A DNA stretch of 64,000 nt. Source: Dactylonectria macrodidyma (taxonomy: Eukaryota; Ascomycota; Sordariomycetes; Hypocreales; Nectriaceae). Below, piece after piece: positions 1 to 11,263 of this stretch. Both the position numbers and the translations under genes were made by a program. A model generated the notes under the pieces. It saw only the letters and a list, made by a program, of their open reading frames with translations. It was not told the origin of the DNA and searched no databases. Location of the stretch: positions 2,108,001 to 2,172,000 of the forward strand of contig JAGMUV010000004.1 in assembly GCA_020744425.1 (NCBI GenBank). The letters run 5' to 3'. Position 1 is the first letter of the stretch. The number at the start of each line of letters is the position of its first letter.

Positions 1-2791
1 AGGCCTAGGTTACCTTATTAATGTCTTGTAGGCTAGGTGCAGTTTCTCTAATACCCCATTCAAACTCGCGGCTGCAGGCGGGACTGCTCTCCTGATGCAG
101 GACTACATCACCTGTAAACCTCTGTTGAGGTCGAGGTGGACAGGCTACCTAGGTACTCGCACTGGGTGTAGGTGCTGACCTGCGTACAGTAATCGTCCTG
201 CACCCCTTCCGTCCTAGGCGCATGTACACTTCCGTCCTGCAGTGGCGGCCAAATGTCCGCTGGAGACTGGTGCGTGGTGACTCTTGTCGGCGTGGATTTA
301 TTTCATTTATTTTGGGCCTAGGCGTGTTGGTTCCCTTTCAGCCCTCCCCCCCCCCGCCACCCGGAGATTTCGGTGGTTGACGTGAATCCAGCCGATAGAT
401 GGTTCGTTCGAGGTCGTCACGACTGAGTTTGAGGGGAATTGGAGGACCCCTCGGGAATCCAGAAAGCCAGACATCCAGAACCCGCTGCAGAAGGGAGGGG
501 AAGAACCTAAGAACGGGGCACAGATGGCTGGCTACCGCAGGACCAGGTACCTCGGAAACCATTTTACGCGTGGTCGCAGGGCACGGCCCGACCGCGTTGT
601 GACCTGGCGCTGGCGTAGCCGCGAAACAGTTCCAGCCCAGAGAGGCATGGGGGGGCTGGCTTGCTGGCTTCTAGGTTGAGAGGAGAGGCCCTGGGCATGG
701 CATGGCATGGCTTGGCTTGGACTAGATGGGGAGGAGGCATGGCAGGTGGCATTAGACGGGGCGTGAGCAGCTATGGCGGCGTCCAGGGTCCCGTCCCAAC
801 GACGGCATCGCTGTTCCCTGTCCCCTGTAAATCACTGACACACGGCGAAGCTGACGATCTGGCACCGAGGGAACTGTCACGTTTGGAGGAGCATCTGTAG
901 AGTGTCTTGACAATTGCGCACTGGACAAGGGGGCAATTGCCAGCTGCCTTACGTGTGGTGACGTGAATTGAACTCTTCGATTGAGGCGGTTCCGCAAGCC
1001 GCAACTGTAATCCGGCCGTCATCACCTTACGGTGTCTTATCTGACCTCACATACACTTTCAGCCGACGGGGCAATTCACGAATGTAATAAGATCCCTATG
1101 TACAGTGTCTGCATCGAGGAGGTGTAATTTGCATGCTCCTCCTATTGCATCCTGCCACAATCGCTGTCTGGTCATCTCGTGGCCCACGCACTGTGCCCTT
1201 ATTATCTCCGATGGCCTGAGGCCTCATACAGTTTAGTTGCTTGTCGCTGACCCAGGCAGATGAGGGCCACCCGGCCCTCTCCCGTTGTTTGCCATTCTGT
1301 AGATACTGGGACCTACCAACAAGGTTGGGCACAAAGCAATTGCAAGTGGTGAAGGCGAATATGTACGTTGCGTCTTTGCTGTGGCTCACGGCGGCTCTGT
1401 CCCCTGTGAAAGCCCCCCCAGGTTACAGGCGATGACTGATGAGATGCCACCCGCGCACACGCTGACGAGCGAGCTCCCCGTAAGGTACCGCTGGGCACAC
1501 GCCCCAAAGAATGGGCCACTCTCAGGTCTCTCTTCCTGGGAATCCCTTTCTTGTGCCAGTGTGGCCCCGCTAGGCCCTGCTGGAACCCTGCTGAAGCCCT
1601 GCTGGGTGTCTTGGCGGTGGGGCCTCTCCCCAGCTTGGGACGCCCATTCGCTTGGTGGTCCTGTTGGAAGCACTTCGGGTGCTCTGGGACGCCTTCCCTT
1701 AGCACTATTGCTGGTGCGACTTGCACACTGTGCGACACTGTGCGCCGGCCACTGGCGGGGGGAGGGGACGGGAGAGAGGAGGCGGTCCCTTTTTTTGGTT
1801 TTGCAAGGGCCCGCCCTCCACCAGCATGGCTCCAGCGGGCGGGTTGCGCCAACGGACAGCGGGCCCTACCCTCCCCAGCAGCTCGTAGTGCCTTAGGTTA
1901 GGTTTCCAGGTGAGGTCCCAGGGTGCCGCACCGTACAGTGCCTGTTGTGACCGACGCACTCCGCACACCTCTCACACAACTCACCTGCATCCACATCCAC
2001 ATCCATCCCAGATTCAGAACGACTTAGGCTGTCCCCCAGAGAACGAACGGCACTTGAACGTCCGCTCTCTTCTCGCAAAGTCGCCCTCCCGCGCATCAAC
2101 CTTCTCGCCTTCGCCCTCGCCCGCCTTGTCCCCCCTTCACCTTCAACACCATTCACACCCCGACGCCGTCTCTGCGACTCGACTCGCCTCGGAACCTCGT
2201 TCGCTTCAGCCTCGACTACCTTACCTTCCGCTTCTCCCCCACGCGTCGACCCGGCGTCCCTCGCACCGAACGACCCCTTTTGGCAGGCCCCCCCACAAGC
2301 GCCTCCATCGGTCCCATCCCCATCCTGCTGCTCCATCCATCATTATCCCGCGCCTCACCTCGCCTCAACGGCCTCTCGTCGTCGTCTCCCATTCTCGCCC
2401 GCTCGTCGAAGGCGCTGTTCCCCGCTCCCGTCTCGTCTGACCTCAGGTCCCGGTTTCGTTTACTGCTCGCCCACGATCCACCGTCCTTCTGCCAGCCGTC
2501 TCGACAAGCCTCGAACAGCGCCTCGCCGCTTTGGCTTTACTATTCTCTTCGGTCCTGCTTCTCCCTCAACCCCGACATTGGATTGGATTGCATGCGTATG
2601 CGAAAGACAACAAAGACACTTGCTGCAGCCCTCAGCGCCTCCTGCCGTCACTGCTTCTGACCCTCAATTCTCCCACAATCAACTCACCACCCAGCCAACT
2701 CTCCTAAAGTCTGAAGCCACGACACTGCGTCACGACGGCCTGCTGCTCCCCGCACTCTTTAACAGTCCCGGGGCTCGCTCGTTCGCTCCAT
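1..2791. other. Intergenic region and CT-rich leader of the Cid1-type gene
   Basis: I see no convincing gene here. The first 2 kb has several CCTAGGTA-like motifs common in ascomycete intergenic DNA and only short overlapping reading frames. From about 1960 to 2790 the plus strand is strongly pyrimidine-rich, as expected for the core promoter and untranslated leader of the gene starting at 2792. Confidence 0.6.
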
Positions 2792-5132
2792 ATGGACACC
2801 CAGACCACTACGGCCGAACCCCAACATTCTTACTCTCCTAGCCCCTGGACTACGACATCAACGACATCAACGACTTCGACGACAGCTACGACCCCAACCC
2901 CGAGCAGCCACAGTGCTCCTGACGGCTCGCTCCTCGCCGACGCCGCCGCCGCTCAATTTCAGCCCCATATAGACTTCTTTCCCTTCCTCCTCCCCCAGCA
3001 GTCCAATATCTACCACGCTCAACTCCTCCACTACAATAAGCTCATTTCGCCCGCTCGGGGAGGCGGTCTACAAACGCCACCACTCGCTCCGGTCGTTTCG
3101 GCGCCCCATATTCAAGCCGCGCCTCGGTCGCGATCTTCTAGCAAGGTGTCGCTGAAGGACGGCTCAGCCGGCAAGGGAGGCACAGGAGGAGGAGGCCATG
3201 GGAGCCGGTCACATCAGAACTCAGACAAGAGCCGCACGGTCATAGCCCCTAAGGAGATTCCGCCCAAGATGGCTCCCAAACATACTGGTGATGGGGCGAG
3301 AAATCTACCGCGCCGGCCAGCACCCTCCCAGGGGCAATCCCACTCTAGCTCCGTACCATCTACTCCCCATCAACATGCCCGCCAGTTCTCCTTTGAGGAT
3401 CGCGAGCCCTCACCCACCGCCACCACCAATCATTCTCCCCGTTCCGCCTACTCCGAGACCAACAGCACGTTGCCGTCGCTGCGACCCTTGCCCCCTCGAT
3501 TAGGAGGATGCAAATACGAGACTGCTCAGAAAAATTCGAGAAGGAGGATACCGTACTCTGTCGGCAATGACCGTCTCGAGAAGCTGGACTTGCGAACGGT
3601 CAAGGGCAAACTGACTGAGGAGGAAGAGCGAAAGTTGGCTACCGATATCCGCGAAATCTTCGACAAACTGATACCCACTGAGGCAGTGGAAGAAAATCGC
3701 AAGAAACTGGTCTTGAAGCTTGAGAAGATTTTCAATGACGAGTGGCCGGGACACGACATTAAGGTGCATCTCTTTGGCTCCTCTGGGAACCTGCTTTGTT
3801 CGGATGATTCGGATGGTTCGTTGATCCCGCGCCACACGCGCCCTTGGCCCATAGGCTGGTTCTAACTGTTCTCTAGTCGATATTTGCATAACAACGCCAT
3901 GGCATGATTTGGAGGGTGTCTGTATGATTGCTGACCTCCTAGCACGGCGTAAGTACCAATACTTCTTTCTAATTTCGGAACTGACCAGCAAATCAGGGGG
4001 GATGGAAAAAGTGGTGTGCATCTCCGCAGCCAAGGTACCGATTGTCAAGATCTGGGATCCTGAGTTGGGCCTGGCCTGCGACATGAATGTCAACAACACC
4101 CTTGCGCTGGAGAACACTCGCATGGTACGAACATACGTCGAGGCTGATCCCCGCGTCCGGCAATTAGCCATGATTATCAAGTACTGGACGCGAAGGAGGA
4201 TTGTAAACGATGCTGGTAAGTCTACAGTGGCCGATGAATCAAACAGCAACACTAACGGCGAACCAGCTTTTGGTGGAACTTTGAGCTCTTACACTTGGAT
4301 CTGCTTAATTATCGCGTTTCTGCAGCTTCGGAGCCCTGCCGTTTTGCCTGCCCTTCACCAATCGCCACATAAGCTAACGAAGCCGGACGGAGCCGTGAGC
4401 GACTTCGCCGATGATCTCAAAAAGCTTTCGGGATTTGGTGGCAAGAACAAGTCTTCAGTGGCCTCACTCCTCTTCCAGTTCTTCCGATTCTACGCGCACG
4501 AGTTTGATTACGACAAGTATGCCCTTTCTGTGAGATCAGGGAAGTTGGTGACCAAGACGGAAAAGAAGTGGCACTATGCTATCAACAACCAACTTTGCGT
4601 CGAAGAACCGTTCAATACCAATCGCAACCTGGGCAACACCGTGGATGAGTACTCTTTCAGAGGCCTGCATATGGAACTTCGACGGGCCTTCGACCTAATA
4701 TCAGTAGCAAAGTTTGAGGAGGCATGCGAACTGTATGTTTTTCCAAAGGAGGAGGAGCGTGTCTGGACTCGACCGCCAGCTCAGTCTAGACCCGTTTTGT
4801 TACGGAGCTCGTCGCAGACTCACTCGGGTCGTGGCGGGCGGGGCAACCATCGAGGAGGTCGACACAACAACAATTTCCATCGGAACAACGGGAACCCCAA
4901 CCGACGGGCATCTTCAAGTGTTCCGACTTACGACCCAAACATGTTTATTCAGCCAGTCAACATGCCACAGGATATGCAGTGGTATCAAAATCCACAGTTC
5001 CAGTTTCAGTATGCGCAGCAAGATCTCATGACACAGATGGCATACCATCAGCAACAACTGCAGATGTATGCACAGAACCCAGCATTTATGGCACATCAAG
5101 CTATGGGCCAGCAACAGCAGCAGCAACAGCAA

Positions 5133-5164
<32 letters not shown>

Positions 5165-6854
5165 GCAGCAGCAGCAGCAGCAGCGTATGTCAACATCCGC
5201 CTCTGGACAACAACAGTCCTCGGACCGCTCCAGGACCAATTCGTTCGATAATGCGCCACTGAGCGCCCCTCTCCGACCCGAACTGTATGCCCTTTATGGC
5301 ATGACGCTCGGTTCTCCCTTTTTCCCCCAAGCTGGCGCAGCATACGGAACGTATCCCACTTCTCCTGCGGCTACAAACGGCGCAACCCAAGACTTCCGTC
5401 GCCCTCTGCAGCGATCAGTAGTAACCAATGAGACTGGTATGTCCGCGTCGAGTAGCGCCTTGAGGTCACATTCTCAACCAGCGTCGCGATCGCCATCCTC
5501 AGTGCAGCCCACGCTGGGCTACTTTGGAAGCCAGTCAATCAATGGTATCGTCAATGCTTCGTCAAGAAGCGTTAATGGTTCGGTCCCGAACTTCGTGCCT
5601 GACGAGGGCGATTCGGACGAAACACCTAAAGCGCGTACTGATTCGCCACAGTCTGAAGAGGGCACGTATTCTTCATTCTACTTAACAGAGAACTCAAGTC
5701 CCAGCAAACAGTCTCCTCCACAGCCGCAATCAGTTCCCAATGGCCTTGCATTCGGAAACCTGACGAAAGAGTCATCGAGCCCGGGGCGACGCCGGCTTTC
5801 AACAGATCAGCATCCTCAAACGATCCTAGATCGCAGGATGAGGAGGACGTCTCGCTCGCCTTCGCCACTTGGACATGCCCGAGGGTACTCGACAAATACG
5901 ACGTCAGCTTCGGCGACATCAGGAAACCAGAACAGAAACCATCCGCGCCCCCTCGTGGTGAACGGATCTGGTCTCAAGACAAGCATGACGAATACTAGCC
6001 CGCGCCAAGTCTCTGGAACAGAGAGCAACACGTCGGAGGAATCTGCACCACTGGGCCTGGACGGCACCCTCCAGGTCAACACAGCCAGTGCGGTGTCAAA
6101 TTACCGGGATGAGGATCCCGTCATTACTCCCATGGCCCTTCCGTCAACTCAAGAGATCCCACCTATTCAAAATGCTGCGGATCGAGCGCCCGTAATTGCC
6201 AATGGCTCCAGTGCACCTGCGATGGCTGCTGTGGCAACTGCTCCAGTTGATGATCCTTCATTCCGAGAACGCATTGCAATGATGAGTCCTTATTATATGA
6301 CTGCGCCTCATATTGCTCAAGAGCCCGTATCCGCTGGAACGTCACGCCTCTCACCTTCTACTCGACAGCGGTTAATGTCCCGGCAACCGCAGAATGGAGT
6401 GATTGCTCCCCTGGACCTAGCTATTTCAGACCACCACATCGAGCAATCAATTGGGCCGGAATTCTCGCATCTTTCCCCCGTGTACGAAAATCGGACACCG
6501 TCTCCAACTGTCATCCGAAAACTAGATGGTCCTACGAAGCAGGAAAAGGGCGGTACGCAGTCAAACTCAAAAGCTGGTCGTGGAGAAGCCTCAAAGTCGA
6601 CCGCGAAGCCGGAGGAGTCGCGAAACCAGGATGGCCAAAAATCCCAGAAATCCCAGAAGCAGCCCCCTCAGGTGCAACGTGTGAACGGGTCGAAAGAAAA
6701 CGGTCATGTCCGCGGTGCAAAAAGCGAAAGTGATGGAGGATGGCAAAAGGCTGGCAAAGGAAGGAAAAAGGGGGCCAACGGCGTCAACGGAGCTTCTCAG
6801 CAGGGAGCTAGCGAACAGGTTCCCAAGCTTGAATCGGAACGAAAGGGTGGTTGA
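2792..6854 (+). CDS. Cid1-family nucleotidyltransferase (TUTase / non-canonical poly(A) polymerase) with polyQ tract
   Basis: Four exons fit: 2792-3815, 3877-3948, 3997-4215 and 4267-6854, giving 1300 residues. Residues 1-300 are Ser/Pro/Thr-rich and probably disordered. A nucleotidyltransferase core follows: FGSSGNLL, then SDVD with the Asp pair at 341 and 343, and a third Asp at 394 in CDMNVNN. A PAP/25A-associated region follows (FGGTLSSYTWICLIIAFLQ, then FRFYAHEFDYDKY). This order is that of Cid1/Cid13-type enzymes, which add U or A residues to RNA 3' ends. The C-terminal half is low-complexity, with 25 consecutive Gln at about residue 720 and an RG-rich patch (GRGGRGNHRGGRHN) that could bind RNA. 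Intron 1 splits the catalytic SDxD codons and carries a CTAAC branch site. Family assignment is firm; whether it adds U or A cannot be told. The ATG at 2792 is the first in frame after the leader. Confidence 0.9.
5109..5183 (+). repeat. CAG/CAA microsatellite encoding 25 Gln
   Basis: Twenty-five consecutive glutamine codons, a mix of CAG and CAA, lie inside the Cid1-type gene. The last seven codons are pure CAG, so the tract can be expected to vary in length between strains. Confidence 0.97.
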
Positions 6855-8102
6855 TATTTGGGAGGGAAGATGGCGATGCTCATTGACCAATGATGCTGGA
6901 CGAGAGGCCGCCAGTCAACTCTCCGCCAAGTACTCCCCTTTACTTTGACTCCGGTCCCGATACTACTTGATTTACAAAGTCGAATCGTGTTTTCTTGGAT
7001 AGAAAGTACTGGTCATGGAACCATTCGGAGCCAACAGTTGAGCGCGCAAGCAGGATGTCAGTGTACGGCAGGTCTCCCAGGCACGGGTGGGAGGGATGGG
7101 AGACTTGGACATTCTTCTGGATGTGTCCAAGCTAGGAAGAGATGAACCGGCGTGTAGCATGTGTGTACGATTGGGCGAGCGATTATCGACAGCTTCATTT
7201 TTCACATTGATAGTGGTGACGAGCCCAGATTGGCATGAAATGAGAAGGGGCAGCGATGGATGGACGAACGGATGGCTCCGAGGGACGGCGTTGGCGTCTT
7301 CTACACATGGCCGGGGAGGCGTTTATATATACATAGTTGCGAGCACATCGAGACAGCCCATCTGGGAGGAAAGGGATACACCACTTATATCTCCTACAGG
7401 CTACAAAAGGGCATGGGACAAAGCGGTTTAGATGGTTGTCACAAAAGCATGGACAGATGTAACGGAGCACAAAAATGAGATAACTGAAAGCTTTAGAGAT
7501 TTGATTTGCTTTGAGCTGTGTGATTGTGTTGTAGGCAGACTGGAGTGGATGTTGCGATGATGTTAGTGCGATGATGTTAAGCGCTAGAGTTGACGCCAGA
7601 GGAACCAGGGGTATATAGTTTGGTGGCAACGAATTAGCCTAGGTAACCGGCGCATTATTGTTTCTGGTTTTCTGCTCGATGACGTCGACTTTCGCTTCGA
7701 ATACGTGGTTGACTCATCATGCACCGTTTTCTCGTTAAGCCTCTTAAAACAGTGGGTGGCCTATTGATGCCGAAGTTCCGTCAGCAGAGTCAGCATCAGT
7801 CATACACCAATGGCGGCTTAGAAAGAACTGGGTGAAGGCTTTAGCGCCGAATGGGAGGTGAGCAAGATGCAGATACGGCTGAAGGGTGCCTGGGTGACAT
7901 CGAGATATCGGCCAGATTGACGCTTAGCTTGGAATTAGGTGATGATGATTGATATGGGAAGTGAAAGTGTGTTTGAGGAGGATATGTGTATAAAGTTTAG
8001 TGTGATCCCAGCGGTTGATGAGAAGTAATTGCATCCAGCACATGCGCTCAACCTCGCACTCTCGACTACTTACGACTCGCTCACTTCACAAGTAAACACA
8101 TC
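6855..8102. other. Intergenic: 3' end of the Cid1-type gene and promoter of the oxidoreductase
   Basis: Only short reading frames without coding character are present. The downstream third holds a TATA-like site and an AC-rich leader just before the ATG at 8103. Confidence 0.6.
7989..7995 (+). promoter_or_regulatory. TATA-like box for the oxidoreductase gene
   Basis: TATAAAG lies about 108 bp upstream of the ATG at 8103, a plausible core-promoter position. The leader between them is rich in C and A. No transcript start is known, so this rests on motif and position only. Confidence 0.4.
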
Positions 8103-9074
8103 ATGAGTATCCTCGCCGCCCAAGTCACAGAATGGGGTGCTTCCCCCAAGGCTATCCGCATTGATGCGCCTGCAGCACCCGCCGACGACTCGACGGTGCA
8201 AATCCGCGTTATCGCAGCTGGCTTGCATCAACTCGTGAAAACACGCGCTGCTGGAAAGCACTACACTTCTGTCGCACTGCCTCACACACCCGGCGTGGAC
8301 GGCACTGGAATCGACGTGAGCACCGGCAAGAAAGTCTACTTCAACACGCTCGGCTCAGGATCGGGCACCTTTGCTGAGGTGGTCAACGTGCCTAGGAGCA
8401 GCGTCGCCGAGCTGCCGAGCGGGGTGGATGCCGTGCAAGCGGCGGGGCTGATGAACCCCGTCATGAGCAGCTGGATGGCCCTCACGCAGAGGGTCGACCT
8501 TGTCAAAAATGGTCAGAAGAAGGACTGGTCGTGCTTCATCTTGGGGGCCACGAGCCAGAGCGGCAAGCTGGCGATCAAAGTGGCCAGGATGCTCGGGGCG
8601 ACGCGGGTGATTGGCGCTGGGAGGAACGAGGCCGCACTCAAGACGCTGGGCCTAGACGACATCGTGGTCCTGCAAGAAAACCCCCAGGACACCGATTTCA
8701 CCATTGCCGCAGACGTCGACGTGGTGCTGGACTACCTCTACGGCCCCTGGATCGGCGCGTACCTGGGCTCTCCAACGACGCGCGCGGGCACGACGCCGCT
8801 GACATGGGTGTGCATCGGGTCCATGGCCGGGCTGGACGGCGCGGTGCCGGCGGCGGGGCTGCGGCAGCGGGATGTGTCGGTGCGGGGCTCCGGCCCCGGC
8901 GCGTGGAGCACCAAGACGCTGGACGCCGAGGCCGCCGGCATGCTGAGCGTACTGGATGGCGTGCGCGAGCCGGCTATCCGCGAGGTGCGTCTTGAGGACG
9001 TCGAGGCTGAGTGGACGAGCGGGAGCAAGGGACGGGTTGTCTTTGTGACGGGAGAGGTCAAGGCTGGGCTGTAG
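8103..9074 (+). CDS. Zinc-independent MDR-superfamily quinone oxidoreductase-like protein
   Basis: A single exon of 323 residues. The N-terminal half is a GroES-like fold (PGVDGTGIDV, GTFAEVVNVP). The second half is a Rossmann NAD(P)-binding domain with the turn GATSQSGKLAIKVA and then GATRVIGAGRNE. This is the layout of medium-chain reductases of the quinone oxidoreductase type, which reduce quinones or enals with NADPH. I see no cysteine-rich structural-zinc loop and no catalytic-zinc Cys/His pattern, which argues against a classical zinc alcohol dehydrogenase. Length is normal for the family. The ATG at 8103 follows an AC-rich leader and a TATA-like box. The substrate cannot be inferred, and no pathway neighbours are adjacent. 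Confidence 0.85.
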   Translation: MSILAAQVTEWGASPKAIRIDAPAAPADDSTVQIRVIAAGLHQLVKTRAAGKHYTSVALPHTPGVDGTGIDVSTGKKVYFNTLGSGSGTFAEVVNVPRSSVAELPSGVDAVQAAGLMNPVMSSWMALTQRVDLVKNGQKKDWSCFILGATSQSGKLAIKVARMLGATRVIGAGRNEAALKTLGLDDIVVLQENPQDTDFTIAADVDVVLDYLYGPWIGAYLGSPTTRAGTTPLTWVCIGSMAGLDGAVPAAGLRQRDVSVRGSGPGAWSTKTLDAEAAGMLSVLDGVREPAIREVRLEDVEAEWTSGSKGRVVFVTGEVKAGL

Positions 9075-11262
9075 TGAGACAGGGCAGGATGGGAGTAATG
9101 ACAGACTGAGGAATGATGGGCCGAGATATATCAAATTGCAAACATAGGTAGTCTATGACGAATCTCATTTACTTCGTTTCCTAACTTGTAATCTTTTGTC
9201 ATTTCATCATTTGATATGGGGGGGGGGTTTTTTTTTTTTGGCGAAATCTGTCCACTCCTCACCCATTATGTAGTTCTCATGCCGTTCCTTTGTCGTCATG
9301 CCTTCCCTCCGCCCCCAAACTTAGGCAAGATATGACGCCCGACCCAGCTCCCGATACCATTCCCGTACTAAACCCTTGTCCTAAAAACCTCCGATCTCAC
9401 TCGCCCCAGAAATCTGTAAATCGCAGTCCGGGGGGGCGGCGTCTACCATGCGGGCGGGACACACGCAGCGAATCCAAGGAATCAGCATCGTGTTAATGTG
9501 GGAGCCTAGAGAAGGTGGACTAGGGCCGGGCGCAAGGTATGGGTAGATCCCCCGGCTGTGGGCACGGGAGTTTGAGGGACGGGCGAGCAATGCCGGGTCT
9601 TGTTTGGATATACATTTGTAGATCACTGAGTTTCCTTTGTTTCCTTCTTGTCGTTTCCTGGTGCCTAGATTGAGTATATTTGGGATACGACTCGCGATGC
9701 TTGTTCAGGAGCTGAGTGTCAAGTCCTAAAGCTCGTATACGCAACATAAAACAAGAGGGCTTGGGGCATCAAACGAATAACATGTGCCGCAAAACGCCAA
9801 CATGGCAAGGCAGCGCTTGCTCCACCTGGGAATACGGTAAATACGACGTTTGCGCCTTGCCAAACGCAAGTGGCTGGTTCTATTTCTGTGGTGAGGCAAG
9901 CCAGTCGCTGGTGATCGAGAGAACTAAAACTGCTTGCAACTAGCCCGGTCTCAGAAGCTCAGCTGACAGAGATGGAGAGGGAACAGATACTGTATTGCGC
10001 CTGGAGATCATGAGCGGAATGTAGATAGGGCTGACTAGGTGGTTACGTGCATGCGAGAGGGCCATGATGACGACCCGACAGCAGTGCGAGCGGTATAAAG
10101 GGCCTTCTCTGGCAGCGATGAGTTGATTGTCTCGTGACTCCCTTGTGCTCTTCCTTCGCTCCTCCGTCAACTTTCGGCTTCCCCGCAATCTCAGCTCCCC
10201 CGGTCCGCCGCTAGAGCACCAGTTTGTGATAACGGTCACAGCAACTAAAGCACACCGCATTGAGATTTCAACGGTTGCTCCTTTCCAACGGGCTTCTATA
10301 GAGTTGCGGAGAAAGGCACGCGAAATCACAGAGTGCGTCTAGCGATTTATTCTGTTTGTGTGGTACGACCATCCTTTGCTTTCAATCGACAAGCTACCTC
10401 GCCCTCGGGTGCTTACTGTGCTGCCCGAATTGCGAGACACTGTACAGCGCCTCCATTACACAACGCCTTCGGGTACCGTGCGAATTCAAACTCCAGTACA
10501 GACACTGTACTTTGGCACCTGTCCATCGACTCATCTCTCCCCTCACATCTCACTCCTCAGCAGTCTTCACTCCCACCCTCTATTACATACACTCACACGC
10601 CCACATACATAAGTTATCTCTCACCCATTTTGAGGCACTGTCACGCATCGTCCAACCCAGTCAAGCTGAGCCTCGCCAAGTCCAACCCCCAGTCAGGACC
10701 CAGTCATCCGCCCCGATTTTCCCTTCCCCAGTGGCCCGGCCCCAGCCCGTCAAGCCCACCTCGACCACCCAGGTCGCAGACACAGAGAGACACAGGCGGA
10801 CCAGCGCGCCAGACTTCCCGTCGACCACAATAGCCGAAGTCCGACTGGCGCTCCGTATCAGCTCTGGCATACTGTACAATCCCCAGCCTTGGACTAGGAC
10901 GTCTGCTGCCGCACACCATCTCTTCTGCTTCAGCATTCTCCGTTTGAGCCTGCCTCCGACGACAAACCTCTGACAACCCATTCACCACAGTCAGCCTCGG
11001 CATCACGACTAAGAAGCAACCGAACCACGGACCAGCCGGCCCACGACCTTGCGCCCTTGGAACGAGACGTCATCCCCTTTGTTCCGAAGCCCCGCCACCT
11101 TGACGAGCGCCTCCCCGTCGCCAACGGCGCAAACGCAACACACCACCATCTAGGCTCCCCGCCCGGCCGCCCTCGTTCTCTCGAGGGGCCTCGCATCTCC
11201 GCCGTGGCTATCATGCTGTGGCCCAGCGCAGGCACTTACGCTGCCTTGTACATCGGGGCCTG
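9075..11262. other. Intergenic region and long CT-rich leader of the BTB-like gene
   Basis: A poly-G then poly-T run lies near 9219-9239. A short Cys-containing reading frame at 9782-9943 is discussed as a finding. TATAAAG at 10094 and a long pyrimidine- and ACAC-rich stretch from 10360 to 10970 suggest the promoter and a leader of about 1.1 kb for the gene starting at 11263. Confidence 0.5.
10094..10100 (+). promoter_or_regulatory. Possible TATA box of the BTB-like gene
   Basis: TATAAAG stands upstream of the long CT-rich leader. It is about 1160 bp from the proposed ATG at 11263, so use of this site would require a long leader or an upstream intron. The call is positional only. Confidence 0.25.
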
Positions 11263-11263
11263 A
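11213..11263 (+). other. Upstream ORF overlapping the BTB-like start (TGATG)
   Basis: A 16-codon frame starts with ATG at 11213. Its TGA (11261-11263) shares its last base with the ATG of the main reading frame at 11263. If the leader is transcribed through here, ribosomes would have to reinitiate or scan past. The uORF is directly visible; its function is inference, and an upstream spliced exon could remove it. Confidence 0.4.

Noticed and set aside
1910..2660. Pro/Ser/His-rich plus-strand frames before the Cid1-type gene
   Set aside because: Their composition only reflects the CT-rich leader; there are no conserved features.
3500..4252. 250-codon minus-strand frame
   Set aside because: Antisense to the catalytic core of the Cid1-type enzyme.
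9219..9239. Poly-G followed by poly-T run
   Set aside because: A simple homopolymer stretch; no structure or gene association beyond possible sequencing uncertainty.
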